A DNA stretch of 64,000 bases from Synchiropus splendidus (lineage: Eukaryota; Chordata; Actinopteri; Syngnathiformes; Callionymidae): contig NW_026527055.1 in the NCBI RefSeq assembly GCF_027744825.2, positions 124,001 to 188,000 on the forward strand, given 5' to 3'. Below the pieces are notes generated by a model, which saw nothing but the letters and a program-made list of their open reading frames with translations, had not been told where the DNA came from and did not search any database. This document shows positions 52,359-64,000 of this stretch, piece after piece. The position numbers were made by a program, and so were the translations under genes. Position 1 is the first letter of the stretch. Each line of letters begins with the position of its first letter.

Positions 52359-54802
52359 GCACATCAAATCTAAACTGTCTGAAGTGTTTTTCCAAAGTTA
52401 TTAACACTTTTATGTTTGGCGTTCCGAAACCCACCTTATCTCAGGCTGAAAAGCGTTTTTGTGCATTGTGCCATAACTTTTCAGGGAAGCTTCAGAACAT
52501 GAAATTTTAACCTCCCACTATAGCAGAAAGGGTCTTTCTAGTAGTTGCACATCAAATCTAAACTGTCTGAAATGTTTTTCCAAAGTTATCAACACTTTTA
52601 TGTTTGGCGTTCCGAAACCCACCTTATCTCAGGCTGAAAAGCGTTTTTGTGCATTGTGCCATAACTTTTCAGGGAAGCTTCAGAACATGAAATTTTAACC
52701 TCCCACTATAGCAGAAAGGGTCTTTCTAGTAGTTGCACATCAAATCTAAACTGTCTGAAGTGTTTTTCCAAAGTTATCAACACTTTTATGTTTGGCGTTC
52801 CGAAACCCACCTTATCTCAGGCTGAAAAGCGTTTTTACACATTGTGCCATAACTTTTCAGGGAAGCTTCAGAACATGAAATTTTAACCTCCCACTATAGC
52901 AGAAAGGGTCTTTCTAGTAGGTGCACATCAAATCTAAGCTGTCTGAAGTGTTTTTCGAAAGTTATCAACACTTTTATGTTTGGCGTTCCGAAACCCACCT
53001 TATCTCAGGCTGAAAAGCGTTTTTGTGCATTGTGCCATAACTTTTCAGGGAAGCTTCAGAACATGAAATTTTAACCTCCCACTATAGCAGAAAGGGTCTT
53101 TCTAGTAGTTGCACATCAAATCTAAGCTGTCTGAAGTGTTTTTCAAAAGTTATCAACACTTTTATGTTTGGCGTTCCGAAACCCAACTTATCTCAGGCTG
53201 AAAAGCGTTTTTGTGCATTGTGCCATAACTTTTCAGGAAAGCTTCAGAACATGAAATTTTAACCTCCCACTATAGCAGAAAGGGTCTTTCTAGTAGTTGC
53301 ACATCAAATCTAAACTGTCTGAAGTGTTTTTCCAAAGTTATCAACACTTTTATGTTTGGCGTTCCGAAACCCACCTTATCTCAGGCTGAAAAGCGTTTTT
53401 ACGCATTGTGCCATAACTTTTCAGGGAAGCTTCAGAACATGAAATTTTAACCTCCCACTATTGCAGAAAGGGTCTTTCTAGTAGTTGCACATCAAATCTA
53501 AGCTGTCTGAAGTGTTTTTCAAAAGTTATCAACACTTTTATGTTTGGCGTTCCGAAACCCACCTTATCTCAGGCTGAAAAGCGTTTTTACGCATTGTGCC
53601 ATAACTTTTCAGGGAAGCTTCAGAACATGAAATTTTAACCTCCCACTATAGCAGAAAGGGTCTTTCTAGTAGGTGCACATCAAATCTAAGCTCTCTGAAG
53701 TGTTTTTCGAAAGTTATCAACACTTTTATGTTTGGCGTTCCGAAACCCACCTTATCTCAGGCTGAAAAGCGTTTTTGTGCATTGTGCCATAACTTTTCAG
53801 GGAAGCTTCAGAACATGAAATTTTAACCTCCCACTATAGCAGAAAGGGTCTTTCTAGTAGTTGCACATCAAATCTAAACTGTCTGAAGTGTTTTTCCAAA
53901 GTTATTAACACTTTTATGTTTGGCGTTCCGAAACCCACCTTATCTCAGGCTGAAAAGCGTTTTTGTGCATTGTGCCATAACTTTTCAGGGAAGCTTCAGA
54001 ACATAAAATTTTAACCTCCCACTATAGCAGAAAGGGTCTTTCTAGTAGTTGCACATCAAATCTAAACTGTCTGAAGTGTTTTTCCAAAGTTATTAACACT
54101 TTTATGTTTGGCGTTCCGAAACCCACCTTATCTCAGGCTGAAAAGCGTTTTTGTGCATTGTGCCATAACTTTTCAGGGAAGCTTCAGAACATGAAATTTT
54201 AACCTCCCACTATAGCAGAAAGGGTCTTTCTAGTAGTTGCACATCAAATCTAAACTGTCTGAAGTGTTTTTCCAAAGTTATTAACACTTTTATGTTTGGC
54301 GTTCCGAAACCCACCTTATCTCAGGCTGAAAAGCGTTTTTGTGCATTGTGCCATAACTTTTCAGGGAAGCTTCAGAACATGAAATTTTAACCTCCCACTA
54401 TAGCAGAAAGGGTCTTTCTAGTAGTTGCACATCAAATCTAAACTGTCTGAAGTGTTTTTCCAAAGTTATTAACACTTTTATGTTTGGCGTTCCGAAACCC
54501 ACCTTATCTCAGGCTGAAAAGCGTTTTTGTGCATTGTGCCATAACTTTTCAGGGAAGCTTCAGAACATGAAATTTTAACCTCCCACTATAGCAGAAAGGG
54601 TCTTTCTAGTAGTTGCACATCAAATCTAAACTGTCTGAAGTGTTTTTCCAAAGTTATCAACACTTTTATGTTTGGCGTTCCGAAACCCACCTTTTCTCAG
54701 GCTGAAAAGCGTTTTTACGCATTGTGCCATAACTTTTCAGGGAAGCTTCAGAACATGAAATTTTAACCTCCTACTATAGCAGAAAGGGTCTTTCTAGTAG
54801 GT
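52359..54802 (+). repeat. 13-monomer block, copy 1 of 3
   Basis: The order is C E A B D A' D' b C C C C A (2444 bp). Markers: GAAATGTTTT in E, CTATTGCAG at the end of A', ACATAAAATT in the first of the four Cs (54001), TTTTCTC (54692 onward) and CTCCTACTAT (54768 onward) in the last A. Private change: TTACACATTG at about 52835, a loss of the family A CpG. Confidence 0.88.
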
Positions 54803-55554
54803 GCACATCAAATCTAAGCTGTCTGAAGTGTTTTTCGAAAGTTATCAACACTTTTATGTTTGGCGTTCCGAAACCCACCTTATCTCAGGCTGAAAAGCGT
54901 TTTTGTGCATTGTGCCATAACTTTTCAGGGAAGCTTCAGAACATGAAATTTTAACCTCCCACTATAGCAGAAAGGGTCTTTCTAGTAGTTGCACATCAAA
55001 TCTAAGCTGTCTGAAGTGTTTTTCAAAAGTTATCAAAACTTTTATGTTTGGCGTTCCGAAACCCACCTTATCTCAGGCTGAAAAGCGTTTTTGTGCATTG
55101 TGCCATAACTTTTCAGGGAATCTTCAGAACATGAAATTTTAACCTCCCACTATAGCAGAAAGGGTCTTTCTAGTAGTTGCACATCAAATCTAAACTGTCT
55201 GAAGTGTTTTTCCAAAGTTATCAACACTTTTATGTTTGGCGTTCCGAAACCCACCTTATCTCAGGCTGAAAAGCGTTTTTACGCATTGTGCCATAACTTT
55301 TCAGGGAAGCTTCAGAACATGAAATTTTAACCTCCCACTATAGCAGAAAGGGTCTTTCTAGTAGGTGCACATCAAATCTAAGCTCTCTGAAGTGTTTTTC
55401 GAAAGTTATCAACACTTTTATGTTTGGCGTTCCGAAACCCACCTTATCTCAGGCTGAAAAGCGTTTTTGTGCATTGTGCCATAACTTTTCAGGGAAGCTT
55501 CAGAACATGAAATTTTAACCTCCCACTATAGCAGAAAGGGTCTTTCTAGTAGTT

Positions 55555-57998
55555 GCACATCAAATCTAAACTGTCTGAAGTGTTTTTCCAAAGTTATTAA
55601 CACTTTTATGTTTGGCGTTCCGAAACCCACCTTATCTCAGGCTGAAAAGCGTTTTTGTGCATTGTGCCATAACTTTTCAGGGAAGCTTCAGAACATGAAA
55701 TTTTAACCTCCCACTATAGCAGAAATGGTCTTTCTAGTAGTTGCACATCAAATCTAAACTGTCTGAAATGTTTTTCCAAAGTTATCAACACTTTTATGTT
55801 TGGCGTTCCGAAACCCACCTTATCTCAGGCTGAAAAGCGTTTTTGTGCATTGTGCCATAACTTTTCAGGGAAGCTTCAGAACATGAAATTTTAACCTCCC
55901 ACTATAGCAGAAAGGGTCTTTCTAGTAGTTGCACATCAAATCTAAACTGTCTGAAGTGTTTTTCCAAAGTTATCAACACTTTTATGTTTGGCGTTCCGAA
56001 ACCCACCTTATCTCAGGCTGAAAAGCGTTTTTACGCATTGTGCCATAACTTTTCAGGGAAGCTTCAGAACATGAAATTTTAACCTCCCACTATAGCAGAA
56101 AGGGTCTTTCTCGTAGGTGCACATCAAATCTAAGCTGTCTGAAGTGTTTTTCGAAAGTTATCAACACTTTTATGTTTGGCGTTCCGAAACCCACCTTATC
56201 TCAGGCTGAAAAGCGTTTTTGTGCATTGTGCCATAACTTTTCAGGGAAGCTTCAGAACATGAAATTTTAACCTCCCACTATAGCAGAAAGGGTCTTTCTA
56301 GTAGTTGCACATCAAATCTAAGCTGTCTGAAGTGTTTTTCAAAAGTTATCAACACTTTTATGTTTGGCGTTCCGAAACCCACCTTATCTCAGGCTGAAAA
56401 GCGTTTTTGTGCATTGTGCCATAACTTTTCAGGAAAGCTTCAGAACATGAAATTTTAACCTCCCACTATAGCAGAAAGGGTCTTTCTAGTAGTTGCACAT
56501 CAAATCTAAACTGTCTGAAGTGTTTTTCCAAAGTTATCAACACTTTTATGTTTGGCGTTCCGAAACCCACCTTATCTCAGGCTGAAAAGCGTTTTTACGC
56601 ATTGTGCCATAACTTTTCAGGGAAGCTTCAGAACATGAAATTTTAACCTCCCACTATTGCAGAAAGGGTCTTTCTAGTAGTTGCACATCAAATCTAAGCT
56701 GTCTGAAGTGTTTTTCAAAAGTTATCAACACTTTTATGTTTGGCGTTCCGAAACCCACCTTATCTCAGGCTGAAAAGCGTTTTTACGCATTGTGCCATAA
56801 CTTTTCAGGGAAGCTTCAGAACATGAAATTTTAACCTCCCACTATAGCAGAAAGGGTCTTTCTAGTAGGTGCACATCAAATCTAAGCTCTCTGAAGTGTT
56901 TTTCGAAAGTTATCAACACTTTTATGTTTGGCGTTCCGAAACCCACCTTATCTCAGGCTGAAAAGCGTTTTTGTGCATTGTGCCATAACTTTTCAGGAAA
57001 GCTTCAGAACATGAAATTTTAACCTCCCACTATAGCAGAAAGGGTCTTTCTAGTAGTTGCACATCAAATCTAAACTGTCTGAAGTGTTTTTCCAAAGTTA
57101 TTAACACTTTTATGTTTGGCGTTCCGAAACCCACCTTATCTCAGGCTGAAAAGCGTTTTTGTGCATTGTGCCATAACTTTTCAGGGAAGCTTCAGAACAT
57201 AAAATTTTAACCTCCCACTATAGCAGAAAGGGTCTTTCTAGTAGTTGCACATCAAATCTAAACTGTCTGAACTGTTTTTCCAAAGTTATTAACACTTTTA
57301 TGTTTGGCGTTCCGAAACCCACCTTATCTCAGGCTGAAAAGCGTTTTTGTGCATTGTGCCATAACTTTTCAGGGAAGCTTCAGAACATGAAATTTTAACC
57401 TCCCACTATAGCAGAAAGGGTCTTTCTAGTAGTTGCACATCAAATCTAAACTGTCTGAAGTGTTTTTCCAAAGTTATTAACACTTTTATGTTTGGCGTTC
57501 CGAAACCCACCTTATCTCAGGCTGAAAAGCGTTTTTGTGCATTGTGCCATAACTTTTCAGGGAAGCTTCAGAACATGAAATTTTAACCTCCCACTATAGC
57601 AGAAAGGGTCTTTCTAGTAGTTGCACATCAAATCTAAACTGTCTGAAGTGTTTTTCCAAAGTTATTAACACTTTTATGTTTGGCGTTCCGAAACCCACCT
57701 TATCTCAGGCTGAAAAGCGTTTTTGTGCATTGTGCCATAACTTTTCAGGGAAGCTTCAGAACATGAAATTTTAACCTCCCACTATAGCAGAAAGGGTCTT
57801 TCTAGTAGTTGCACATCAAATCTAAACTGTCTGAAGTGTTTTTCCAAAGTTATCAACACTTTTATGTTTGGCGTTCCGAAACCCACCTTTTCTCAGGCTG
57901 AAAAGCGTTTTTACGCATTGTGCCATAACTTTTCAGGGAAGCTTCAGAACATGAAATTTTAACCTCCTACTATAGCAGAAAGGGTCTTTCTAGTAGGT
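55555..57998 (+). repeat. 13-monomer block, copy 2 of 3
   Basis: All markers recur 3196 bp (17 monomers) after copy 1, including ACATAAAATT (57197) and CTCCTACTAT (about 57964). Private changes include AGAAATGGTC near 55724, TCTCGTAGG near 56109 and GAACTGTTTT near 57269. Confidence 0.88.
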
Positions 57999-60900
57999 GC
58001 ACATCAAATCTAAGCTGTCTGAAGTGTTTTTCGAAAGTTATCAACACTTTTATGTTTGGCGTTCCGAAACCCACCTTATCTCAGGCTGAAAAGCGTTTTT
58101 GTGCATTGTGCCATAACTTTTCAGGGAAGCTTCAGAACATGAAATTTTAACCTCCCACTATAGCAGAAAGGGTCTTTCTAGTAGTTGCACATCAAATCTA
58201 AGCTGTCTGAAGTGTTTTTCAAAAGTTATCAACACTTTTATGTTTGGCGTTCCGAAACCCACCTTATCTCAGGCTGAAAAGCGTTTTTGTGCATTGTGCC
58301 ATAACTTTTCAGGAAAGCTTCAGAACATGAAATTTTAACCTCCCACTATAGCAGAAAGGGTCTTTCTAGTAGTTGCACATCAAATCTAAACTGTCTGAAG
58401 TGTTTTTCCAAAGTTATCAACACTTTTATGTTTGGCGTTCCGAAACCCACCTTATCTCAGGCTGAAAAGCGTTTTTACGCATTGTGCCATAACTTTTCAG
58501 GGAAGCTTCAGAACATGAAATTTTAACCTCCCACTATAGCAGAAAGGGTCTTTCTAGTAGTTGCACATCAAATCTAAGCTGTCTGAAGTGTTTTTCAAAA
58601 GTTATCAACACTTTTATGTTTGGCGTTCCGAAACCCACCTTATCTCAGGCTGAAAAGCGTTTTTGTGCATTGTGCCATAACTTTTCAGGGAAGCTTCAGA
58701 ACATGAAATTTTAACCTCCCACTATAGCAGAAAGGGTCTTTCTAGTAGTTGCACATCAAATCTAAACTGTCTGAAGTGTTTTTCCAAAGTTATCAACACT
58801 TTTATGTTTGGCGTTCCGAAACCCACCTTATCTCAGGCTGAAAAGCGTTTTTACGCATTGTGCCATAACTTTTCAGGGAAGCTTCAGAACATGAAATTTT
58901 AACCTCCCACTATAGCAGAAAGGGTCTTTCTAGTAGGTGCACATCAAATCTAAGCTCTCTGAAGTGTTTTTCGAAAGTTATCAACACTTTTATGTTTGGC
59001 GTTCCGAAACCCACCTTATCTCAGGCTGAAAAGCGTTTTTGTGCATTGTGCCATAACTTTTCAGGAAAGCTTCAGAACATGAAATTTTAACCTCCCACTA
59101 TAGCAGAAAGGGTCTTTCTAGTAGTTGCACATCAAATCTAAACTGTCTGAAGTGTTTTTCCAAAGTTATTAACACTTTTATGTTTGGCGTTCCGAAACCC
59201 ACCTTATCTCAGGCTGAAAAGCGTTTTTGTGCATTGTGCCATAACTTTTCAGGGAAGCTTCAGAACATGAAATTTTAACCTCCCACTATAGCAGAAAGGG
59301 TCTTTCTAGTAGTTGCACATCAAATCTAAACTGTCTGAAGTGTTTTTCCAAAGTTATTAACACTTTTATGTTTGGCGTTCCGAAACCCACCTTATCTCAG
59401 GCTGAAAAGCGTTTTTGTGCATTGTGCCATAACTTTTCAGGGAAGCTTCAGAACATGAAATTTTAACCTCCCACTATAGCAGAAAGGGTCTTTCTAGTAG
59501 TTGCACATCAAATCTAAACTGTCTGAAGTGTTTTTCCAAAGTTATCAACACTTTTATGTTTGGCGTTCCGAAACCCACCTTATCTCAGGCTGAAAAGCGT
59601 TTTTACGCATTGTGCCATAACTTTTCAGGGAAGCTTCAGAACATGAAATTTTAACCTCCCACTATAGCAGAAAGGGTCTTTCTAGTAGGTGCACATCAAA
59701 TCTAAGCTGTCTGAAGTGTTTTTCGAAAGTTATCAACACTTTTATGTTTGGCGTTCCGAAACCCACCTTATCTCAGGCTGAAAAGCGTTTTTGTGCATTG
59801 TGCCATAACTTTTCAGGGAAGCTTCAGAACATGAAATTTTAACCTCCCACTATAGCAGAAAGGGTCTTTCTAGTAGTTGCACATCAAATCTAAACTGTCT
59901 GAAGTGTTTTTCCAAAGTTATTAACACTTTTATGTTGCGCGTTCCGAAACCCACCTTATCTCAGGCTGAAAAGCGTTTTTGTGCATTGTGCCATAACTTT
60001 TCAGGGAAGCTTCAGAACATGAAATTTTAACCTCCCACTATAGCAGAAAGGGTCTTTCTAGTAGTTGCACATCAAATCTAAACTGTCTGAAGTGTTTTTC
60101 CAAAGTTATTAACACTTTTATGTTTGGCGTTCCGAAACCCACCTTATCTCAGGCTGAAAAGCGTTTTTGTGCATTGTGCCATAACTTTTCAGGGAAGCTT
60201 CAGAACATGAAATTTTAACCTCCCACTATAGCAGAAAGGGTCTTTCTAGTAGTTGCACATCAAATCTAAACTGTCTGAAGTGTTTTTCCAAAGTTATTAA
60301 CACTTTTATGTTTGGCGTTCCGAAACCCACCTTATCTCAGGCTGAAAAGCGTTTTTGTGCATTGTGCCATAACTTTTCAGGGAAGCTTCAGAACATGAAA
60401 TTTTAACCTCCCACTATAGCAGAAAGGGTCTTTCTAGTAGTTGCACATCAAATCTAAACTGTCTGAAGTGTTTTTCCAAAGTTATCAACACTTTTATGTT
60501 TGGCGTTCCGAAACCCACCTTTTCTCAGGCTGAAAAGCGTTTTTACGCATTGTGCCATAACTTTTCAGGGAAGCTTCAGAATATGAAATTTTAACCTCCC
60601 ACTATAGCAGAAAGGGTCTTTCTAGTAGGTGCACATCAAATCTAAGCTGTCTGAAGTGTTTTTCGAAAGTTATCAACACTTTTATGTTTGGCGTTCCGAA
60701 ACCCACCTTATCTCAGGCTGAAAAGCGTTTTTGTGCATTGTGCCATAACTTTTCAGGGAAGCTTCAGAACATGAAATTTTAACCTCCCACTATAGCAGAA
60801 AGGGTCTTTCTAGTAGTTGCACATCAAATCTAAGCTGTCTGAAGTGTTTTTCCAAAGTTATTAACACTTTTATGTTTGGCGTTCCGAAACCCACCTTATC

Positions 60901-61570
60901 TCAGGCTGAAAAGCGTTTTTGTGCATTGTGCCATAACTTTTCAGGGAAGCTTCAGAACATGAAATTTTAACCTCCCACTATAGCAGAAAGGGTCTTTCTA
61001 GTAGTTGCACATCAAATCTAAACTGTCTGAAGTGTTTTTCGAAAGTTATCAACACTTTTATGTTTGGCGTTCCGAAACCCACCTTATCTCAGGCTGAAAA
61101 GCGTTTTTGTGCATTGTGCCATAACTTTTCAGGGAAGCTTCAGAACATGAAATTTTAACCTCCCACTATAGCAGAAAGGGTCTTTCTAGTAGTTGCACAT
61201 CAAATCTAAGCTGTCTGAAGTGTTTTTCAAAAGTTATCAACACTTTTATGTTTGGCGTTCCGAAACCCACCTTATCTCAGGCTGAAAAGCGTTTTTGTGC
61301 ATTGTGCCATAACTTTTCAGGAAAGCTTCAGAACATGAAATTTTAACCTCCCACTATAGCAGAAAGGGTCTTTCTAGTAGTTGCACATCAAATCTAAACT
61401 GTCTGAAGTGTTTTTCCAAAGTTATCAACACTTTTATGTTTGGCGTTCCGAAACCCACCTTATCTCAGGCTGAAAAGCGTTTTTACGCATTGTGCCATAA
61501 CTTTTCAGGGAAGCTTCAGAACATGAAATTTTAACCTCCCACTATAGCAGAAAGGGTCTTTCTAGTAGTT
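57999..61570 (+). repeat. Mixed satellite between 13-monomer blocks
   Basis: The order is B D A' d A b C C A B C C C A B (chimera) (chimera) D A'. The two chimeras are at 60819 (G16 with C35 and T44) and 61007 (A16 with G35). A private TATGTTGCGC lies near 59933. The TTTTCTC-marked A at 60443 sits 14 monomers after and 18 monomers before its neighbours of the same type. Nothing but satellite is visible. Confidence 0.85.
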
Positions 61571-64000
61571 GCACATCAAATCTAAACTGTCTGAAGTGTT
61601 TTTCCAAAGTTATTAACACTTTTATGTTTGGCGTTCCGAAACCCACCTTATCTCAGGCTGAAAAGCGTTTTTGTGCATTGTGCCATAACTTTTCAGGGAA
61701 GCTTCAGAACATGAAATTTTAACCTCCCACTATAGCAGAAAGGGTCTTTCTAGTAGTTGCACATCAAATCTAAACTGTCTGAAATGTTTTTCCAAAGTTA
61801 TCAACACTTTTATGTTTGGCGTTCCGAAACCCACCTTATCTCAGGCTGAAAAGCGTTTTTGTGCATTGTGCCATAACTTTTCAGGGAAGCTTCAGAACAT
61901 GAAATTTTAACCTCCCACTATAGCAGAAAGGGTCTTTCTAGTAGTTGCACATCAAATCTAAACTGTCTGAAGTGTTTTTCCAAAGTTATCAACACTTTTA
62001 TGTTTGGCGTTCCGAAACCCACCTTATCTCAGGCTGAAAAGCGTTTTTACGCATTGTGCCATAACTTTTCAGGGAAGCTTCAGAACATGAAATTTTAACC
62101 TCCCACTATAGCAGAAAGGGTCTTTCTAGTAGGTGCACATCAAATCTAAGCTGTCTGAAGTGTTTTTCGAAAGTTATCAACACTTTTATGTTTGGCGTTC
62201 CGAAACCCACCTTATCTCAGGCTGAAAAGCGTTTTTGTGCATTGTGCCATAACTTTTCAGGGAAGCTTCAGAACATGAAATTTTAACCTCCCACTATAGC
62301 AGAAAGGGTCTTTCTAGTAGTTGCACATCAAATCTAAGCTGTCTGAAGTGTTTTTCAAAAGTTATCAACACTTTTATGTTTGGCGTTCCGAAACCCACCT
62401 TATCTCAGGCTGAAAAGCGTTTTTGTGCATTGTGCCATAACTTTTCAGGAAAGCTTCAGAACATGAAATTTTAACCTCCCACTATAGCAGAAAGGGTCTT
62501 TCTAGTAGTTGCACATCAAATCTAAACTGTCTGAAGTGTTTTTCCAAAGTTATCAACACTTTTATGTTTGGCGTTCCGAAACCCACCTTATCTCAGGCTG
62601 AAAAGCGTTTTTACGCATTGTGCCATAACTTTTCAGGGAAGCTTCAGAACATGAAATTTTAACCTCCCACTATTGCAGAAAGGGTCTTTCTAGTAGTTGC
62701 ACATCAAATCTAAGCTGTCTGAAGTGTTTTTCAAAAGTTATCAACACTTTTATGTTTGGCGTTCCGAAACCCACCTTATCTCAGGCTGAAAAGCGTTTTT
62801 ACGCATTGTGCCATAACTTTTCAGGGAAGCTTCAGAACATGAAATTTTAACCTCCCACTATAGCAGAAAGGGTCTTTCTAGTAGGTGCACATCAAATCTA
62901 AGCTCTCTGAAGTGTTTTTCGAAAGTTATCAACACTTTTATGTTTGGCGTTCCGAAACCCACCTTATCTCAGGCTGAAAAGCGTTTTTGTGCATTGTGCC
63001 ATAACTTTTCAGGAAAGCTTCAGAACATGAAATTTTAACCTCCCACTATAGCAGAAAGGGTCTTTCTAGTAGTTGCACATCAAATGTAAACTGTCTGAAG
63101 TGTTTTTCCAAAGTTATTAACACTTTTATGTTTGGCGTTCCGAAACCCACCTTATCTCAGGCTGAAAAGCGTTTTTGTGCATTGTGCCATAACTTTTCAG
63201 GGAAGCTTCAGAACATAAAATTTTAACCTCCCACTATAGCAGAAAGGGTCTTTCTAGTAGTTGCACATCAAATCTAAACTGTCTGAAGTGTTTTTCCAAA
63301 GTTATTAACACTTTTATGTTTGGCGTTCCGAAACCCACCTTATCTCAGGCTGAAAAGCGTTTTTGTGCATTGTGCCATAACTTTTCAGGGAAGCTTCAGA
63401 ACATGAAATTTTAACCTCCCACTATAGCAGAAAGGGTCTTTCTAGTAGTTGCACATCAAATCTAAACTGTCTGAAGTGTTTTTCCAAAGTTATTAACACT
63501 TTTATGTTTGGCGTTCCGAAACCCACCTTATCTCAGGCTGAAAAGCGTTTTTGTGCATTGTGCCATAACTTTTCAGGGAAGCTTCAGAACATGAAATTTT
63601 AACCTCCCACTATAGCAGAAAGGGTCTTTCTAGTAGTTGCACATCAAATCTAAACTGTCTGAAGTGTTTTTCCAAAGTTATTAACACTTTTATGTTTGGC
63701 GTTCCGAAACCCACCTTATCTCAGGCTGAAAAGCGTTTTTGTGCATTGTGCCATAACTTTTCAGGGAAGCTTCAGAACATGAAATTTTAACCTCCCACTA
63801 TAGCAGAAAGGGTCTTTCTAGTAGTTGCACATCAAATCTAAACTGTCTGAAGTGTTTTTCCAAAGTTATCAACACTTTTATGTTTGGCGTTCCGAAACCC
63901 ACCTTTTCTCAGGCTGAAAAGCGTTTTTACGCATTGTGCCATAACTTTTCAGGGAAGCTTCAGAACATGAAATTTTAACCTCCTACTATAGCAGAAAGGG
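61571..64000 (+). repeat. 13-monomer block, copy 3 of 3 (cut by window)
   Basis: All markers recur 6016 bp (32 monomers) after copy 2, including ACATAAAATT (63213), TTTTCTC (63904 onward) and CTCCTACTAT (63980 onward). The last monomer lacks its final 14 bp because the window ends. Private change: CAAATGTAAA near 63083. Confidence 0.88.

Larger units (their letters stand above)
46332..64000 (+). repeat. 188-bp satellite array, segment III
   Basis: Ninety-three complete monomers from 46343 to 63826 and 174 bp of a further one at the window edge. The phase is constant at 46343+188k. No third telomere tract or foldback is present. This segment is richest in runs of family C and in the TTTTCTC-marked A monomers. 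No gene is visible. The array clearly continues past the window. Confidence 0.98.

Overview
This window is eukaryotic satellite DNA from end to end. It is built from a 188-bp monomer (about 39% G+C, counted on the consensus) repeated head to tail in one orientation: 337 complete copies and three partial ones. I found no credible protein-coding gene, tRNA, rRNA, CRISPR array or transposon on either strand. The only other sequences are two short, perfect vertebrate-type telomere tracts, (GGGTTA)16 at 33178-33273 and (GGGTTA)17 at 46194-46295. Each is followed by a small foldback of satellite sequence. The TTAGGG motif and nucleosome-sized monomer fit a vertebrate or another TTAGGG-telomere eukaryote, in centromeric, pericentromeric or subtelomeric heterochromatin. 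The sequence alone does not name the species.

Monomer numbering used here: position 1 is the G of GCACATCAAA and position 188 is the base before the next one. Linked variants define families. A: A16, C35, C44, AC at 103-104, G187. A': like A but T187. B: G16, G35, GT103-104. b: B with C19. C: A16, C35, T44, GT103-104. D: G16, A35, A128. d: D with G128. D': D head with A tail. E: like C but C44. The array is out of phase only at the two telomere tracts. Monomer starts are 1+188k up to 33089, then 33321+188k, then 46343+188k.

Layout: 1-4512 is a 24-monomer block repeated at 8649-13536. 4889-9212 is a 7-8-monomer higher-order repeat (HOR) in three units. 13537-19552 is mixed. 19553-34824 and 34825-about 47470 are two tandem copies of a block of about 13-15 kb, and each carries one telomere tract with identical flanks. 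47283-51418 is an 11-monomer tandem duplication. 52359-64000 holds three copies of a 13-monomer block. The organisation is therefore nested, from monomer to 7-13-mers to 24-mer to about 70-80-mer, and the family strings show whole-monomer gains and losses.

The most notable observation is the telomere/foldback junction. It looks like a single ancestral break-repair event inside the satellite that was later copied as part of the large duplication. Nothing here suggests a gene system; the interest lies in repeat evolution, possible centromere or heterochromatin function, and the repair scar.
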